A DNA stretch of 9,359 nt from Lentisphaeria bacterium (GTDB lineage Bacteria > Verrucomicrobiota > Lentisphaeria > Victivallales > UBA1829): assembly GCA_017504325.1 (NCBI GenBank), contig JAFVRL010000248.1, positions 1 to 9,359 on the forward strand. Direction: 5' to 3'. The first letter of the stretch is position 1. Each line of letters opens with the position of its first letter. Both the position numbers and the translations under genes were made by a program. The notes under the pieces are model-generated. The model ran no database searches and had not been told where the DNA came from. It saw only the letters and a list, made by a program, of their open reading frames with translations. Of the stretch, positions 1 to 6,563 are shown in pieces.

Positions 1-354
1 ACCATGTCCATGATGGGACTTCAGGGCGTCGTTATGCTTATCGGTAACGGGGAGAATAATGCAATCCTCATTATTGATGAATGCGTTATTCTCATCAAGG
101 AAGGCATGAGCCGCCATGCCGCTATGATCCGGGCAATGGAAAACAAGTTCCGTCCCATTGTGATGACAACGATTGCCGCAATCATCGGTATGCTTCCCAT
201 GGCATTGGGAACGGGATTGGGGTCTGAATTGCGTGCAAGCTGCGGACTCGGTGTGGCAGGGGGACTTGCCATCGGATCCCTTCTTACTCTGTATGTGATC
301 CCGGCTCTCTACTTTACCTTTGTAAAAGACAAAGTGGAAGCGGCAAAAGAATAA
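1..354 (+). CDS. RND-family efflux transporter, inner-membrane pump, C-terminal fragment
   Basis: Only the last 117 codons are in the window; the reading frame is open to the left edge, and the ATG at position 4 is internal. The fragment matches the end of AcrB/MexB-type resistance-nodulation-division pumps. It has a TM10-like segment with the NAILIID motif, a cytoplasmic loop ending in FRPIVMTT, a TM11-like segment with MLPMALGTGLGSE, and a TM12-like segment ending in TLYVIPALYF. The protein should be a proton-driven inner-membrane antiporter that works with a periplasmic adaptor and an outer-membrane channel; those partners would lie to the left. Aligning the motif by eye with AcrB (SAKNAIL) puts Asn where AcrB has the proton-relay Lys940. 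Substrate cannot be predicted. A short charged tail (KDKVEAAKE) follows the last helix. A terminator lies 22 bp after the stop, so this is the last gene of its operon. Confidence 0.9.
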   Translation, partial: TMSMMGLQGVVMLIGNGENNAILIIDECVILIKEGMSRHAAMIRAMENKFRPIVMTTIAAIIGMLPMALGTGLGSELRASCGLGVAGGLAIGSLLTLYVIPALYFTFVKDKVEAAKE

Positions 355-375
355 ATCTTTTCCGCAGGATAAAGC

Positions 376-420
376 AAAAAAACCTGCTGTGGCTCTTTAA
401 TGGGGCGCAGCAGTTTTTTT
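376..420 (+). terminator. Intrinsic terminator after the RND pump gene
   Basis: CTGCTG (384-389) pairs with CAGCAG (408-413). The stem extends inward through wobble and GC pairs (TG with CG, then CTC with GGG) around a short loop. Seven T (414-420) follow, mirrored by seven A (376-382). This is a textbook rho-independent terminator placed just after the pump stop codon. Confidence 0.9.
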
Positions 421-506
421 ATGCTTTGGGCGATGCGGACAGGTCAGACAGGTCGGGTACTCCGTACATACTCCAAAATGATAAGAAGAATTTGCAATTT
501 TATAAG

Positions 507-557
507 AAATTTTTACAACAAAAAAGAGTTGACCCATTCACAAAAACATGGTAAATT
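507..557 (+). promoter_or_regulatory. Sigma70-type promoter with A/T-rich upstream element for the aminotransferase gene
   Basis: A -35 box TTGACC (529-534, 5 of 6 to TTGACA) is followed after 17 bp by a -10 box TAAATT (552-557). Bases 507-528 directly upstream consist of A and T runs and resemble an RNA polymerase alpha-subunit UP element. The predicted start near 564 gives a leader of about 70 nt ending in a strong SD. Sequence-based prediction only. Confidence 0.6.
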
Positions 558-632
558 TAATTTCAGAAACCAAATAACAGAAATCTTCCTTATGGAACTT
601 TTCGCAACAAAACAACTTAACGGAGGAAAAAA

Positions 633-1898
633 ATGGCAAACCTCGCAATTGACGGCGGAGAAAAAGTCTTTAAAGGACAATTCCCCGGATGGCCCACATT
701 CAACGAAAAGGTCTATGACAAGATCACTGACATCCTCAAATCCGGTAAAGTCAACTACTGGACAGGTAAAGTGGGTATGGAATTTGAAAAGAAATGGGCT
801 GAATGGCTGGGCGTGAAGAATGCAATCAGCGTTGCCACCGGTACCTGCGCACTTCACACTGCTCTTGCTTCTCTCGGTGTCGGCCCCGGCGACGAAGTCA
901 TCTGTACTTCTTACAGCTTTATCGCTTCCAGTTTCTGCGCTCTTCAGGCAGGTGCCCTCCCTGTCTTTGTTGATGTGGGCACCGACCACCTGATCGATCC
1001 CTCCAAAATCGAAGAAGCCATCACCGACCGCACCAAAGCTATCGTAGTAGTACACCTCTACGGTATGGTTGCTGATATGGATCCCATCATGGAAATCGCC
1101 AAAAAACACAACCTCTATGTTGTGGAAGACTGCGCACAGTGCTTCGGCGGTGTTTACAAAGGCAAAAAAGCCGGTACCATCGGTAATGTCGGCTGCTTCA
1201 GCTTCTGCCAGTCCAAACACTTCACCACCGGCGGTGAAGGCGGTATGGTCGTGACCAACGACGAAGATCTCGCATGGGAATGCCGTTCTTTCCGTGACCA
1301 CGGTTACGATGTGAAAGCCAAACTCAACCTTTTGGAAATGGAAGGCAAACAGCTTTACATCCACAGACGCGTCGGTTTCAACTTCCGTATGACTGAAATA
1401 CAGTCCATGATCGGTCTTTGCGAACTTGAACGTTTTGAAAGCTGGAACCTGCCCAACCGTATCCGCAACGGTAAAATGCTTATCGCCCAGCTCAAAGATC
1501 ACCCCCTGATCAAATATTGCCCTGTTGATACCGAAGAACGTCAGAACTCCTTCTGGTGGGCTCCCTTTGTTATCGACACCGACAAACTCAAAGACGGTGT
1601 GGATACCAAACAGTTCATCGCTGCCATCGCGGCAGAAGGCGTACCTGTGTACAGCGTTCTCTGGCCCGAAATGTACAAAGAACAGGCTTATGTTGACAAA
1701 AACGGTTTCGGTACCGCAAAATATCCCTTCAACGATCCGAAGGCCCGCGATATCGACTACTCCAAATTCAACTGCAAAATGGCCAACTGGATGACCGACC
1801 GTACCATCAGTTTCTTCACACATCCTGTTTACACTGAAGAACACACCCAGGCTATGATCGACGCATTCAAGAAGGTTGCAGAAGCCTACATGAAGTAA
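633..1898 (+). CDS. DegT/DnrJ/EryC1/StrS family PLP-dependent aminotransferase
   Basis: A 421-residue fold-type I aminotransferase of the sugar/cyclitol family. These enzymes transfer an amino group, usually from glutamate or glutamine, to a keto group on a nucleotide sugar or cyclitol. The start is set by a GGAGG at 622-626, six bases before the ATG. Visible motifs are GTCALHTAL (70-78) in the cofactor phosphate region, EDCAQ with Asp166 expected to contact the PLP ring nitrogen, and FSFCQSKHFTTGGEGG, where Lys195 should form the Schiff base. The conserved stretch HRRVGFNFRMTEIQS and a C-terminal THPVYTEEHTQ also fit. The N-terminal GGEKVF start and GEGG motif resemble the AHBA synthase / scyllo-inosose aminotransferase branch rather than the PglE/WecE branch, but substrate is not determined. 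Codon use suggests high expression. A Gfo/Idh/MocA dehydrogenase gene follows and could supply the keto substrate. Confidence 0.92.
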   Translation: MANLAIDGGEKVFKGQFPGWPTFNEKVYDKITDILKSGKVNYWTGKVGMEFEKKWAEWLGVKNAISVATGTCALHTALASLGVGPGDEVICTSYSFIASSFCALQAGALPVFVDVGTDHLIDPSKIEEAITDRTKAIVVVHLYGMVADMDPIMEIAKKHNLYVVEDCAQCFGGVYKGKKAGTIGNVGCFSFCQSKHFTTGGEGGMVVTNDEDLAWECRSFRDHGYDVKAKLNLLEMEGKQLYIHRRVGFNFRMTEIQSMIGLCELERFESWNLPNRIRNGKMLIAQLKDHPLIKYCPVDTEERQNSFWWAPFVIDTDKLKDGVDTKQFIAAIAAEGVPVYSVLWPEMYKEQAYVDKNGFGTAKYPFNDPKARDIDYSKFNCKMANWMTDRTISFFTHPVYTEEHTQAMIDAFKKVAEAYMK

Positions 1899-1924
1899 AA
1901 AGACGCATCGCAAGATGCCTTTTT
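1897..1924 (+). terminator. Hairpin A after the aminotransferase gene, short terminator-like
   Basis: GCATC (1905-1909) and GATGC (1914-1918) form a 5-bp stem capped by a GCAA tetraloop. It begins a few bases after the stop codon and is followed by C and five T; the preceding A run can extend the stem. The stem is short and the T run modest, so termination is probably incomplete. Confidence 0.5.
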
Positions 1925-1927
1925 ACG

Positions 1928-1963
1928 GGACTCCTTCCGCAGGAGTCCTTCATCAAGTTTTTT
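1928..1963 (+). promoter_or_regulatory. Hairpin B with perfect 8-bp stem, then T6
   Basis: GGACTCCT (1928-1935) and AGGAGTCC (1941-1948) pair perfectly around a 5-nt loop. A run of six T (1958-1963) lies nine bases downstream, too far for a standard terminator. It may be a second terminator element, an RNA-processing or stability structure, or an attenuator part. Confidence 0.45.
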
Positions 1964-1965
1964 GT

Positions 1966-1996
1966 GGACGCTCCCGCGGAAGGGGCGTCCTTTTCT
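1966..1996 (+). terminator. Hairpin C, terminator-like, just before the oxidoreductase gene
   Basis: GGACGC (1966-1971) pairs with GCGTCC (1985-1990), and the stem continues through TCC/GGG to nine pairs with one wobble. TTTTCT follows. This is a stronger GC stem than hairpin A. No convincing new promoter was found between it and the next start codon, so the downstream gene may depend on read-through. Confidence 0.5.
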
Positions 1997-2027
1997 GCAT
2001 AATAACGAATGAATGAGGAATAAAAAT

Positions 2028-3107
2028 ATGTCCAAAGTCAAATATGGTCTTATCGGTTTCGGCGGGATCGCTGAAAACCGTGTGGCAAAAGAAGGTTATG
2101 CCTGCGACAAGGCACGTTTTGCCCCCCTGAAAAATGCTGAACTCGTGGGTGCTGTCGATATCAATCCTGCCAGAAAAGAAGCTGCGGAAGCTCTGGGACT
2201 CAAATGGTATGATTCCATTGATGCCATGCTTGCCGATCCTGAATTGCAGGCTGTTTACATTGCCACAAACAATGCTTCCCACGCCTCCATTGCCATCAAG
2301 GCTCTCAATGCCGGCAAACATGTGATCTCTGAAAAACCCATGTCCACCAATTCTGCTGATGCGGAAGAAGTGATCAAAGTTGCCGCAGAAAAAGGTCTCT
2401 CCCTTGCTGTTGACCACATGATGGTTTACAATGCCTGTAACAAAGAAGCTGCCAAAGTCGTTCAGGGCGGGAAACTGGGTACTGTAAACGACTCCTGCTT
2501 CCACATGGAATTTGCTTTCGGTTATGATCCTGCCGAAGCCGCCTCCTGGCGTTGCAGCAAGATCGAAGAAATGGGCGGTCCCATTGGTGATGTTGCCAGC
2601 CATTGCTTCTATGTTGCTGAATTTGTTTTCGGTAAAAAGATCAATAAACTTGCCGCTGTCTATCTTCCCAAGATCGTGGATATGGTTGCTGAAGACGGTG
2701 CCTACATCAAATTCTTCTTTGAAGACGGTACCCAGGGCAGTGCCAAAGTCGCCTTCTCTGAAATGCGCGGCGGACTCGGCGGAACCCTCACCAATCTGGG
2801 GTATGAAGTCTATGGTGACAAAGCTGCTCTCCGCGGCTATGGTACCATGTTCCAGCTTTCCGGCCATGATGGCGAACCCATCAAGATCCGTCTGGAAAAA
2901 GACAACTATGATAACAATATCGAACGCATTGAACCTGCTGCCTCTGATATCAAGAACATCTATCAGAGCCTTATTGAATGTCATGCGGAAAGCGTCCTTG
3001 CCGGCAAACCCATGAATGCCCAGGATGCTCTGCACAATATCCTGCTTTGCGAAGCAGCACACGAATCTGCCCGTAATGGCGGCAAGATTGTTACTGTTGC
3101 AAAGTAA
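2028..3107 (+). CDS. Gfo/Idh/MocA family NAD(P)-dependent oxidoreductase
   Basis: A 359-residue soluble dehydrogenase of the Gfo/Idh/MocA family, which oxidises or reduces sugar or cyclitol hydroxyl/keto groups. The N-terminal Rossmann domain has GFGGIA (10-15) for dinucleotide binding and an acidic Asp44 at the end of the second strand, which favours NAD over NADP. The family EKP motif is at 102-104, and GGPIGDVASH (183-192) gives the catalytic Asp188/His192 pair. The C-terminal half is the usual alpha/beta substrate domain. I chose the ATG at 2028 because GAGGA (2015-2019) sits eight bases upstream; the in-frame ATG at 2013 overlaps that SD. It lies 129 bp after the aminotransferase on the same strand, so the two may act in succession: oxidation to a ketone, then amination. 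Substrate is not identifiable from sequence alone. Confidence 0.9.
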   Translation: MSKVKYGLIGFGGIAENRVAKEGYACDKARFAPLKNAELVGAVDINPARKEAAEALGLKWYDSIDAMLADPELQAVYIATNNASHASIAIKALNAGKHVISEKPMSTNSADAEEVIKVAAEKGLSLAVDHMMVYNACNKEAAKVVQGGKLGTVNDSCFHMEFAFGYDPAEAASWRCSKIEEMGGPIGDVASHCFYVAEFVFGKKINKLAAVYLPKIVDMVAEDGAYIKFFFEDGTQGSAKVAFSEMRGGLGGTLTNLGYEVYGDKAALRGYGTMFQLSGHDGEPIKIRLEKDNYDNNIERIEPAASDIKNIYQSLIECHAESVLAGKPMNAQDALHNILLCEAAHESARNGGKIVTVAK

Positions 3108-3110
3108 AAA

Positions 3111-3150
3111 GTACGGATAAGTACGGATAAATACGGATGGATACGGAGGG
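3111..3150 (+). repeat. Four tandem decamers, consensus RTACGGATRR
   Basis: Bases 3111-3120 and 3121-3130 are identical (GTACGGATAA). Units 3131-3140 (ATACGGATGG) and 3141-3150 (ATACGGAGGG) are diverged copies. The period is exactly 10 bp, and the array starts three bases after the oxidoreductase stop codon. A reverse-complement copy, ATCCGTAT, lies at 3166-3173. Confidence 0.85.
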
Positions 3151-3179
3151 ATTTCTCCTGTATATATCCGTATTTTTTT
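3131..3179 (+). terminator. Terminator of the oxidoreductase gene, built from the decamer repeat
   Basis: The 3' arm ATCCGTAT (3166-3173) is followed by an unbroken T run to 3179. It is complementary to the core of each decamer, including ATACGGAT at 3131-3138 and ATACGGA at 3141-3147. The inner GGAG (3145-3148) and CTCC (3155-3158) can add a second stem. Several alternative hairpins can therefore end in the same T run. Confidence 0.65.
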
Positions 3180-3194
3180 ATCCCGAATGAGGAT

Positions 3195-3232
3195 AAAAAA
3201 ACGGGACAGAACATCGCACCTGTCCCGTTTTT
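3195..3232. terminator. Bidirectional terminator between convergent operons
   Basis: CGGGACAG (3202-3209) and CTGTCCCG (3220-3227) form a perfect 8-bp stem flanked by seven A (3195-3201) and five T (3228-3232). On the minus strand the A run becomes T7, about 15 nt after the dnaJ stop, so it should end the chaperone operon. On the plus strand it backs up the preceding terminator. Confidence 0.85.
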
Positions 3233-3247
3233 CATACATAAGATTTT

Positions 3248-4396
3248 TCAGAATGTACTGAAAAACTTTTTCGCTTTTTCAAAGAAACTTTCCTGAACAG
3301 GTCTTGATCCTTTGCTGTCTTTCATAAGATCTGCAAATTTCTGCAAGGCTTCCTTCTGTTCGGAATTGAGTTTTTTGGGTACTTCCACAAAGACTTTCAC
3401 AAACTGATCGCCTCTGCCGCCACCGCGCAAGGAGGGCATCCCTTTGCCCCGCAGAGTGAATACATCTCCGCTCTGGGCTCCGGCAGGGATCTCCAGTTCC
3501 GCCTTGCCGGTAACTGTGGGAACATCCACCTTGCCGCCTAAAGCAGCAGTGGTGAAATCAATGGGAAGATCACAGTAAATGGAAAGAGCGTCCCGCTGGA
3601 ATACAGAGTGATCCTTTACATGGGTCACAACAAAAAGATCCCCGTTGGAACCACCTCTCAATCCGGGTTCCCCTTCCCCGGCAACACGCATTCTTGTTCC
3701 TGTATCCACTCCGGGCGGGATATGGACGGAAACGATCCTCTCCACCTTCTGCTGCCCCTGTCCGTGACATTTTTTACAGGGTTTTTCCGCAATGACCCCC
3801 TGTCCGTGACATTTGGGACACTCATTCATCACGGTAAAGAAGCCCTGTGAAACGCCCACCTGACCTCTGCCGCCGCATGTGGGACACTTTTTCTTGCTTG
3901 TCCCTGCTTCACAGCCGGTTCCGTGACACTCATCGCATTGGGCTTTGCGGGTAAAGCGGATCTTTTTATCGCAACCGAATACGGCTTCTTCAAATTCGAT
4001 CTGAAGATTGTATCTCAAGTCATTCCCGTCCACAGGGGCATTGGGATCCTGCCGGGAAAAACCGCCGCCGAAAAAGGAATCAAATATACTTCCTCCCCCG
4101 TTGCCGCCACCGAAAACATCCCGGAAGATGTCAAAGGGATTACCGAATCCCTGACCGCCTCCGCCCATGCCGCCATTCTGGAATGCCGCCTCACCGTACT
4201 GATCGTACATCTGGCGTTTTTCCGCATTTCCCAGTATTTCATACGCCTGGGCGATCTCTTTAAACTTGCTTTCCGCCTCTTTATCACCCGGATTTTTATC
4301 CGGATGATATTTAATAGCCAGTTTACGGTAAGCCTTCTTTATCTCCCCTTCGGTGGCAGTTCTCTCCACCTCCAGGATCTCGTAGTAATCCGCCAT
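3248..4396 (-). CDS. dnaJ: Chaperone protein DnaJ (Hsp40)
   Basis: A 382-residue class A J-protein, the co-chaperone that stimulates the DnaK ATPase and delivers unfolded clients. All domains are present: a J domain (about 1-70) with HPD at 31-33; a Gly/Phe-rich linker (about 75-115); a zinc-binding region with four CxxCxGxG-type repeats starting at Cys154, Cys171, Cys193 and Cys207 (CDECHGTG, CPTCGGRG, CPKCHGQG, CKKCHGQG); and the C-terminal substrate-binding beta domains. The ATG overlaps the htpG stop by one base (TAATG), and a GGAG lies seven bases before the ATG, so the two genes are probably translationally coupled. No dnaK, grpE or hrcA is visible. A bidirectional terminator follows. 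Length is normal for the family. Confidence 0.97.
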   Translation of the reverse strand: MADYYEILEVERTATEGEIKKAYRKLAIKYHPDKNPGDKEAESKFKEIAQAYEILGNAEKRQMYDQYGEAAFQNGGMGGGGQGFGNPFDIFRDVFGGGNGGGSIFDSFFGGGFSRQDPNAPVDGNDLRYNLQIEFEEAVFGCDKKIRFTRKAQCDECHGTGCEAGTSKKKCPTCGGRGQVGVSQGFFTVMNECPKCHGQGVIAEKPCKKCHGQGQQKVERIVSVHIPPGVDTGTRMRVAGEGEPGLRGGSNGDLFVVTHVKDHSVFQRDALSIYCDLPIDFTTAALGGKVDVPTVTGKAELEIPAGAQSGDVFTLRGKGMPSLRGGGRGDQFVKVFVEVPKKLNSEQKEALQKFADLMKDSKGSRPVQESFFEKAKKFFSTF

Positions 4397-6306
4397 TATT
4401 CAGCTCCGGTTTCCTTTTCTGCCCCCAATGTCATAAGAGATGCCACACGCCGGGTGAAAAGCATGGGATCGGAAATGGGACTGCCTTCCGCAAGGAGAGC
4501 CTGATCGTAAAGCATTTCAGAAAATTCCGCAAGTTTGGGATTTTTGGCATCTTTTTCATAGAGAGCCTGAAGAGCCGTCACAAGAGGATGATCGGCATTG
4601 AGTTCCAGGATCCTCTGCAAGTCGGGTGCATTTTTATCCATGGCGCGCAGAACTCTCTGCATATAAGCACTGGGATCATATTCATCGCTTACCAGACAGC
4701 AGGCACTTTCTGTAAGACGGGAGGAGAAGCGTACTTCTTTGACCTTACTGCCCAGACTTGTTTTGATGAATTCCACAAGTTCTTTCTTTTCTTCCCCGGC
4801 TTTTTTGGTCTTTTCCTCCAGTTCTTTCTGGATGGATTCATCAAATTTCACATCGCCCTTGTTGACGCATTTGAGTTTTTTACCGTCGATCTCACCGATG
4901 GAGGGCAGGACAAATTCGTCAATAGGATCGGTCATGAAAAGCACATCGTAATTCTGCTTGCGCATGATTTCCAGATGGGGACTCTTTTCAAGAGTATTTC
5001 TGCTGTCGCCGGTGATATAGTAGAGTTCCTGCTGAAGAGCAGGCATACTGTCCCGGTACTCTTTCAGGGAGAGAAGTTTACCGTCAGGATTGTTCATGGT
5101 CTCGAAAAGCAGAAGATCTTTGATTTTATCTCTGTTGGAGAAATCGGTATGCAGACCTTCTTTCAGCTGTCTGCCGAATTCTTTGTAGAAGGTCTCATAT
5201 TTTTCCCGGTCATCCTTCATAAGTTTGGCAAGTTCGGAAAGGATGCGTTTGGTGAGATTGCTGCAGATACGGTGGATCTGGGGATCATCCTGGAGCATTT
5301 CACGGGAAATATTCAAAGGAAGATCGGATGAATCCACCACCCCTGCGGCAAACCGGAGATAGTCCGGCAGAAGTCCGGGGCAGTTATCCGTAATAAAGAC
5401 TCTCTTTACATAAAGATGCAGTTTATTGGTTCTTCTTTCCGCCATATTGAAGTCAAAGGGGGCGCGGGAGGGAAGGAACAGGAGGGCTTTGAATTCGGAA
5501 ATACCTTCCGCACTGTAAGAGATCCGTTTGAGGGGATCATCGTAGTTGCCGGAAATGTGACCATAGAAGGCTTTGTACTCTTCTTCGGTAACTTCCGATT
5601 CATTCCGCAGCCAGATCGCCTTCATGGAGTTGAGAGTGGAATCTTCCACCACATCCTTGTCATCTTTCTTGATGGTGTGGGTCATTTTGATAGGATAGGC
5701 GATATAATCGGAATATTTTTTGATGATGGAAGAGATCTTCCAGTAATCCAGATACTCTTTTGCTTCATCCTTCAGATGCAGGATGATACTGGAACCCTGA
5801 TCTTCCTTTTCTGCTTCTTCGATACTGAAGGCTTCTTTTCCGTCGGAGATCCATCTCCATGCCTGGCTTTCCCCGGCTTTCTTTGTAAGGATCTCCACTT
5901 TGTCCGCCGCCATGAAGGCAGAATAGAAACCTACACCGAACTGACCGATGAGTTCAGGGGTGTCGGCACTTTTTTCATCTTTGTTTTTCAGGGATTCCAC
6001 AAAGGCTTTTGTGCCGGATTTGGCAATGGTACCGATATTGGTGATGAGTTCTTCTTCATTCATCCCGATACCGTTGTCACTGATTTTGAGAACATTGTTT
6101 GCCTCATCCGCTTCGATACGGATCTCCCACTCTCTTGCAATGGCGGGAGTCTGGATGGCGGCAAATCTTGCCTTGTCAACGGCGTCTGCGGCGTTGGCAA
6201 CAAGTTCCCGAACGAAAATATCCTTGTTGGAATAAACAGAATGGATCATAAGATGCAGGAGTTCCTGTATCTCTGTCTTGAACTGAAGATTGTCTTTCTT
6301 TGCCAT
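4396..6306 (-). CDS. htpG: Molecular chaperone HtpG (bacterial Hsp90)
   Basis: A 636-residue Hsp90 homologue, a cytosolic ATP-dependent dimeric chaperone for late folding and client remodelling. The N-terminal GHKL ATPase domain shows the catalytic Glu34 and Asn38 in RELVANAADA, DNGIGM at 77-82, the lid segment GTIAKSGTKAF, and GQFGVGFYSAF from 121. The middle domain carries LPLNISREMLQ, with the arginine expected to contact ATP phosphate. The C-terminal dimerisation domain ends with DQALLAEGSPISDPMLFTRR. Length is slightly above E. coli HtpG (624), with a short acidic tail. GGAG sits eight bases before the ATG. It is the middle gene of fmdB-htpG-dnaJ: 28 bp separate it from fmdB, and its stop codon overlaps the dnaJ start. 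The helix motif reads NAADA where most homologues have NASDA, a mild substitution. Confidence 0.98.
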   Translation of the reverse strand: MAKKDNLQFKTEIQELLHLMIHSVYSNKDIFVRELVANAADAVDKARFAAIQTPAIAREWEIRIEADEANNVLKISDNGIGMNEEELITNIGTIAKSGTKAFVESLKNKDEKSADTPELIGQFGVGFYSAFMAADKVEILTKKAGESQAWRWISDGKEAFSIEEAEKEDQGSSIILHLKDEAKEYLDYWKISSIIKKYSDYIAYPIKMTHTIKKDDKDVVEDSTLNSMKAIWLRNESEVTEEEYKAFYGHISGNYDDPLKRISYSAEGISEFKALLFLPSRAPFDFNMAERRTNKLHLYVKRVFITDNCPGLLPDYLRFAAGVVDSSDLPLNISREMLQDDPQIHRICSNLTKRILSELAKLMKDDREKYETFYKEFGRQLKEGLHTDFSNRDKIKDLLLFETMNNPDGKLLSLKEYRDSMPALQQELYYITGDSRNTLEKSPHLEIMRKQNYDVLFMTDPIDEFVLPSIGEIDGKKLKCVNKGDVKFDESIQKELEEKTKKAGEEKKELVEFIKTSLGSKVKEVRFSSRLTESACCLVSDEYDPSAYMQRVLRAMDKNAPDLQRILELNADHPLVTALQALYEKDAKNPKLAEFSEMLYDQALLAEGSPISDPMLFTRRVASLMTLGAEKETGAE

Positions 6307-6334
6307 TTTTTTTCTCCTTTACCGGTAAAATAAG

Positions 6335-6535
6335 TTATTTCTTTGCTCCGGAATTTTTGAAGTCGGTACAGTAGTACCCGGTTCCCTGGAAGATGATCCC
6401 GGAACCGGAACCTATGAGACGGTGAAGTTTTTCTTCTCCGCAATAGGGACATTTGGTAAGTTTGGGGTCAGAGATCTTCTGAAAGATCTCCATAGTTTTT
6501 TTACAATTTTTACATTCGTAATCGTAAGTAGGCAT
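6335..6535 (-). CDS. FmdB-family small zinc-ribbon protein
   Basis: A 66-residue protein matching the FmdB regulatory zinc-ribbon family. It begins MPTYDYEC, typical for the family, and carries two metal-binding pairs, Cys8-x2-Cys11 and Cys29-x2-Cys32 followed by Gly33. A GSGSGIIFQGTGYYCTDF segment follows, also typical. The first member was proposed as a regulator in the formamidase operon of Methylophilus, but the biochemical role of the family is largely unknown. GGAG lies seven bases before the ATG. It is the first gene of the chaperone operon, 28 bp before htpG with no terminator between. The context hints at a role linked to protein quality control or stress regulation, but that is inference. 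Confidence 0.9.
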   Translation of the reverse strand: MPTYDYECKNCKKTMEIFQKISDPKLTKCPYCGEEKLHRLIGSGSGIIFQGTGYYCTDFKNSGAKK

Positions 6536-6563
6536 ATTGATACTCCTGATTTTTGTTTGTTGT

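Noticed and set aside
400..816. 138-codon open frame covering the promoter and start of the aminotransferase gene
   Set aside because: It starts inside the terminator, crosses the promoter and SD, and overlaps the real gene in another frame; composition is not protein-like.
513..1913. Long open frame (466 codons) on the minus strand opposite the aminotransferase gene
   Set aside because: The plus frame has clear family motifs, promoter and SD. The antisense frame is His/Phe/Val-rich, has no recognisable domain, and arises from the biased codon pattern of the real gene.
2013..2027. Upstream ATG for the oxidoreductase adding MRNKN
   Set aside because: The ATG at 2028 has GAGGA eight bases upstream; the earlier ATG overlaps that SD and adds residues before the usual family N-terminus.
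3111..3150. CRISPR or origin-type iteron array
   Set aside because: Units are only 10 bp with no spacers, number four, and sit directly after a stop codon in a terminator context; no cas or replication gene is nearby.
1953..3239. Long open frame (428 codons) on the minus strand opposite the oxidoreductase gene
   Set aside because: Same cause: a shadow of a strongly codon-biased gene. It also runs through two terminators and the decamer array.
5416..6333. 305-codon open frame on the plus strand opposite htpG
   Set aside because: The protein looks like antisense translation (Phe/Ile/Gly-rich, no domain), and htpG is certain.
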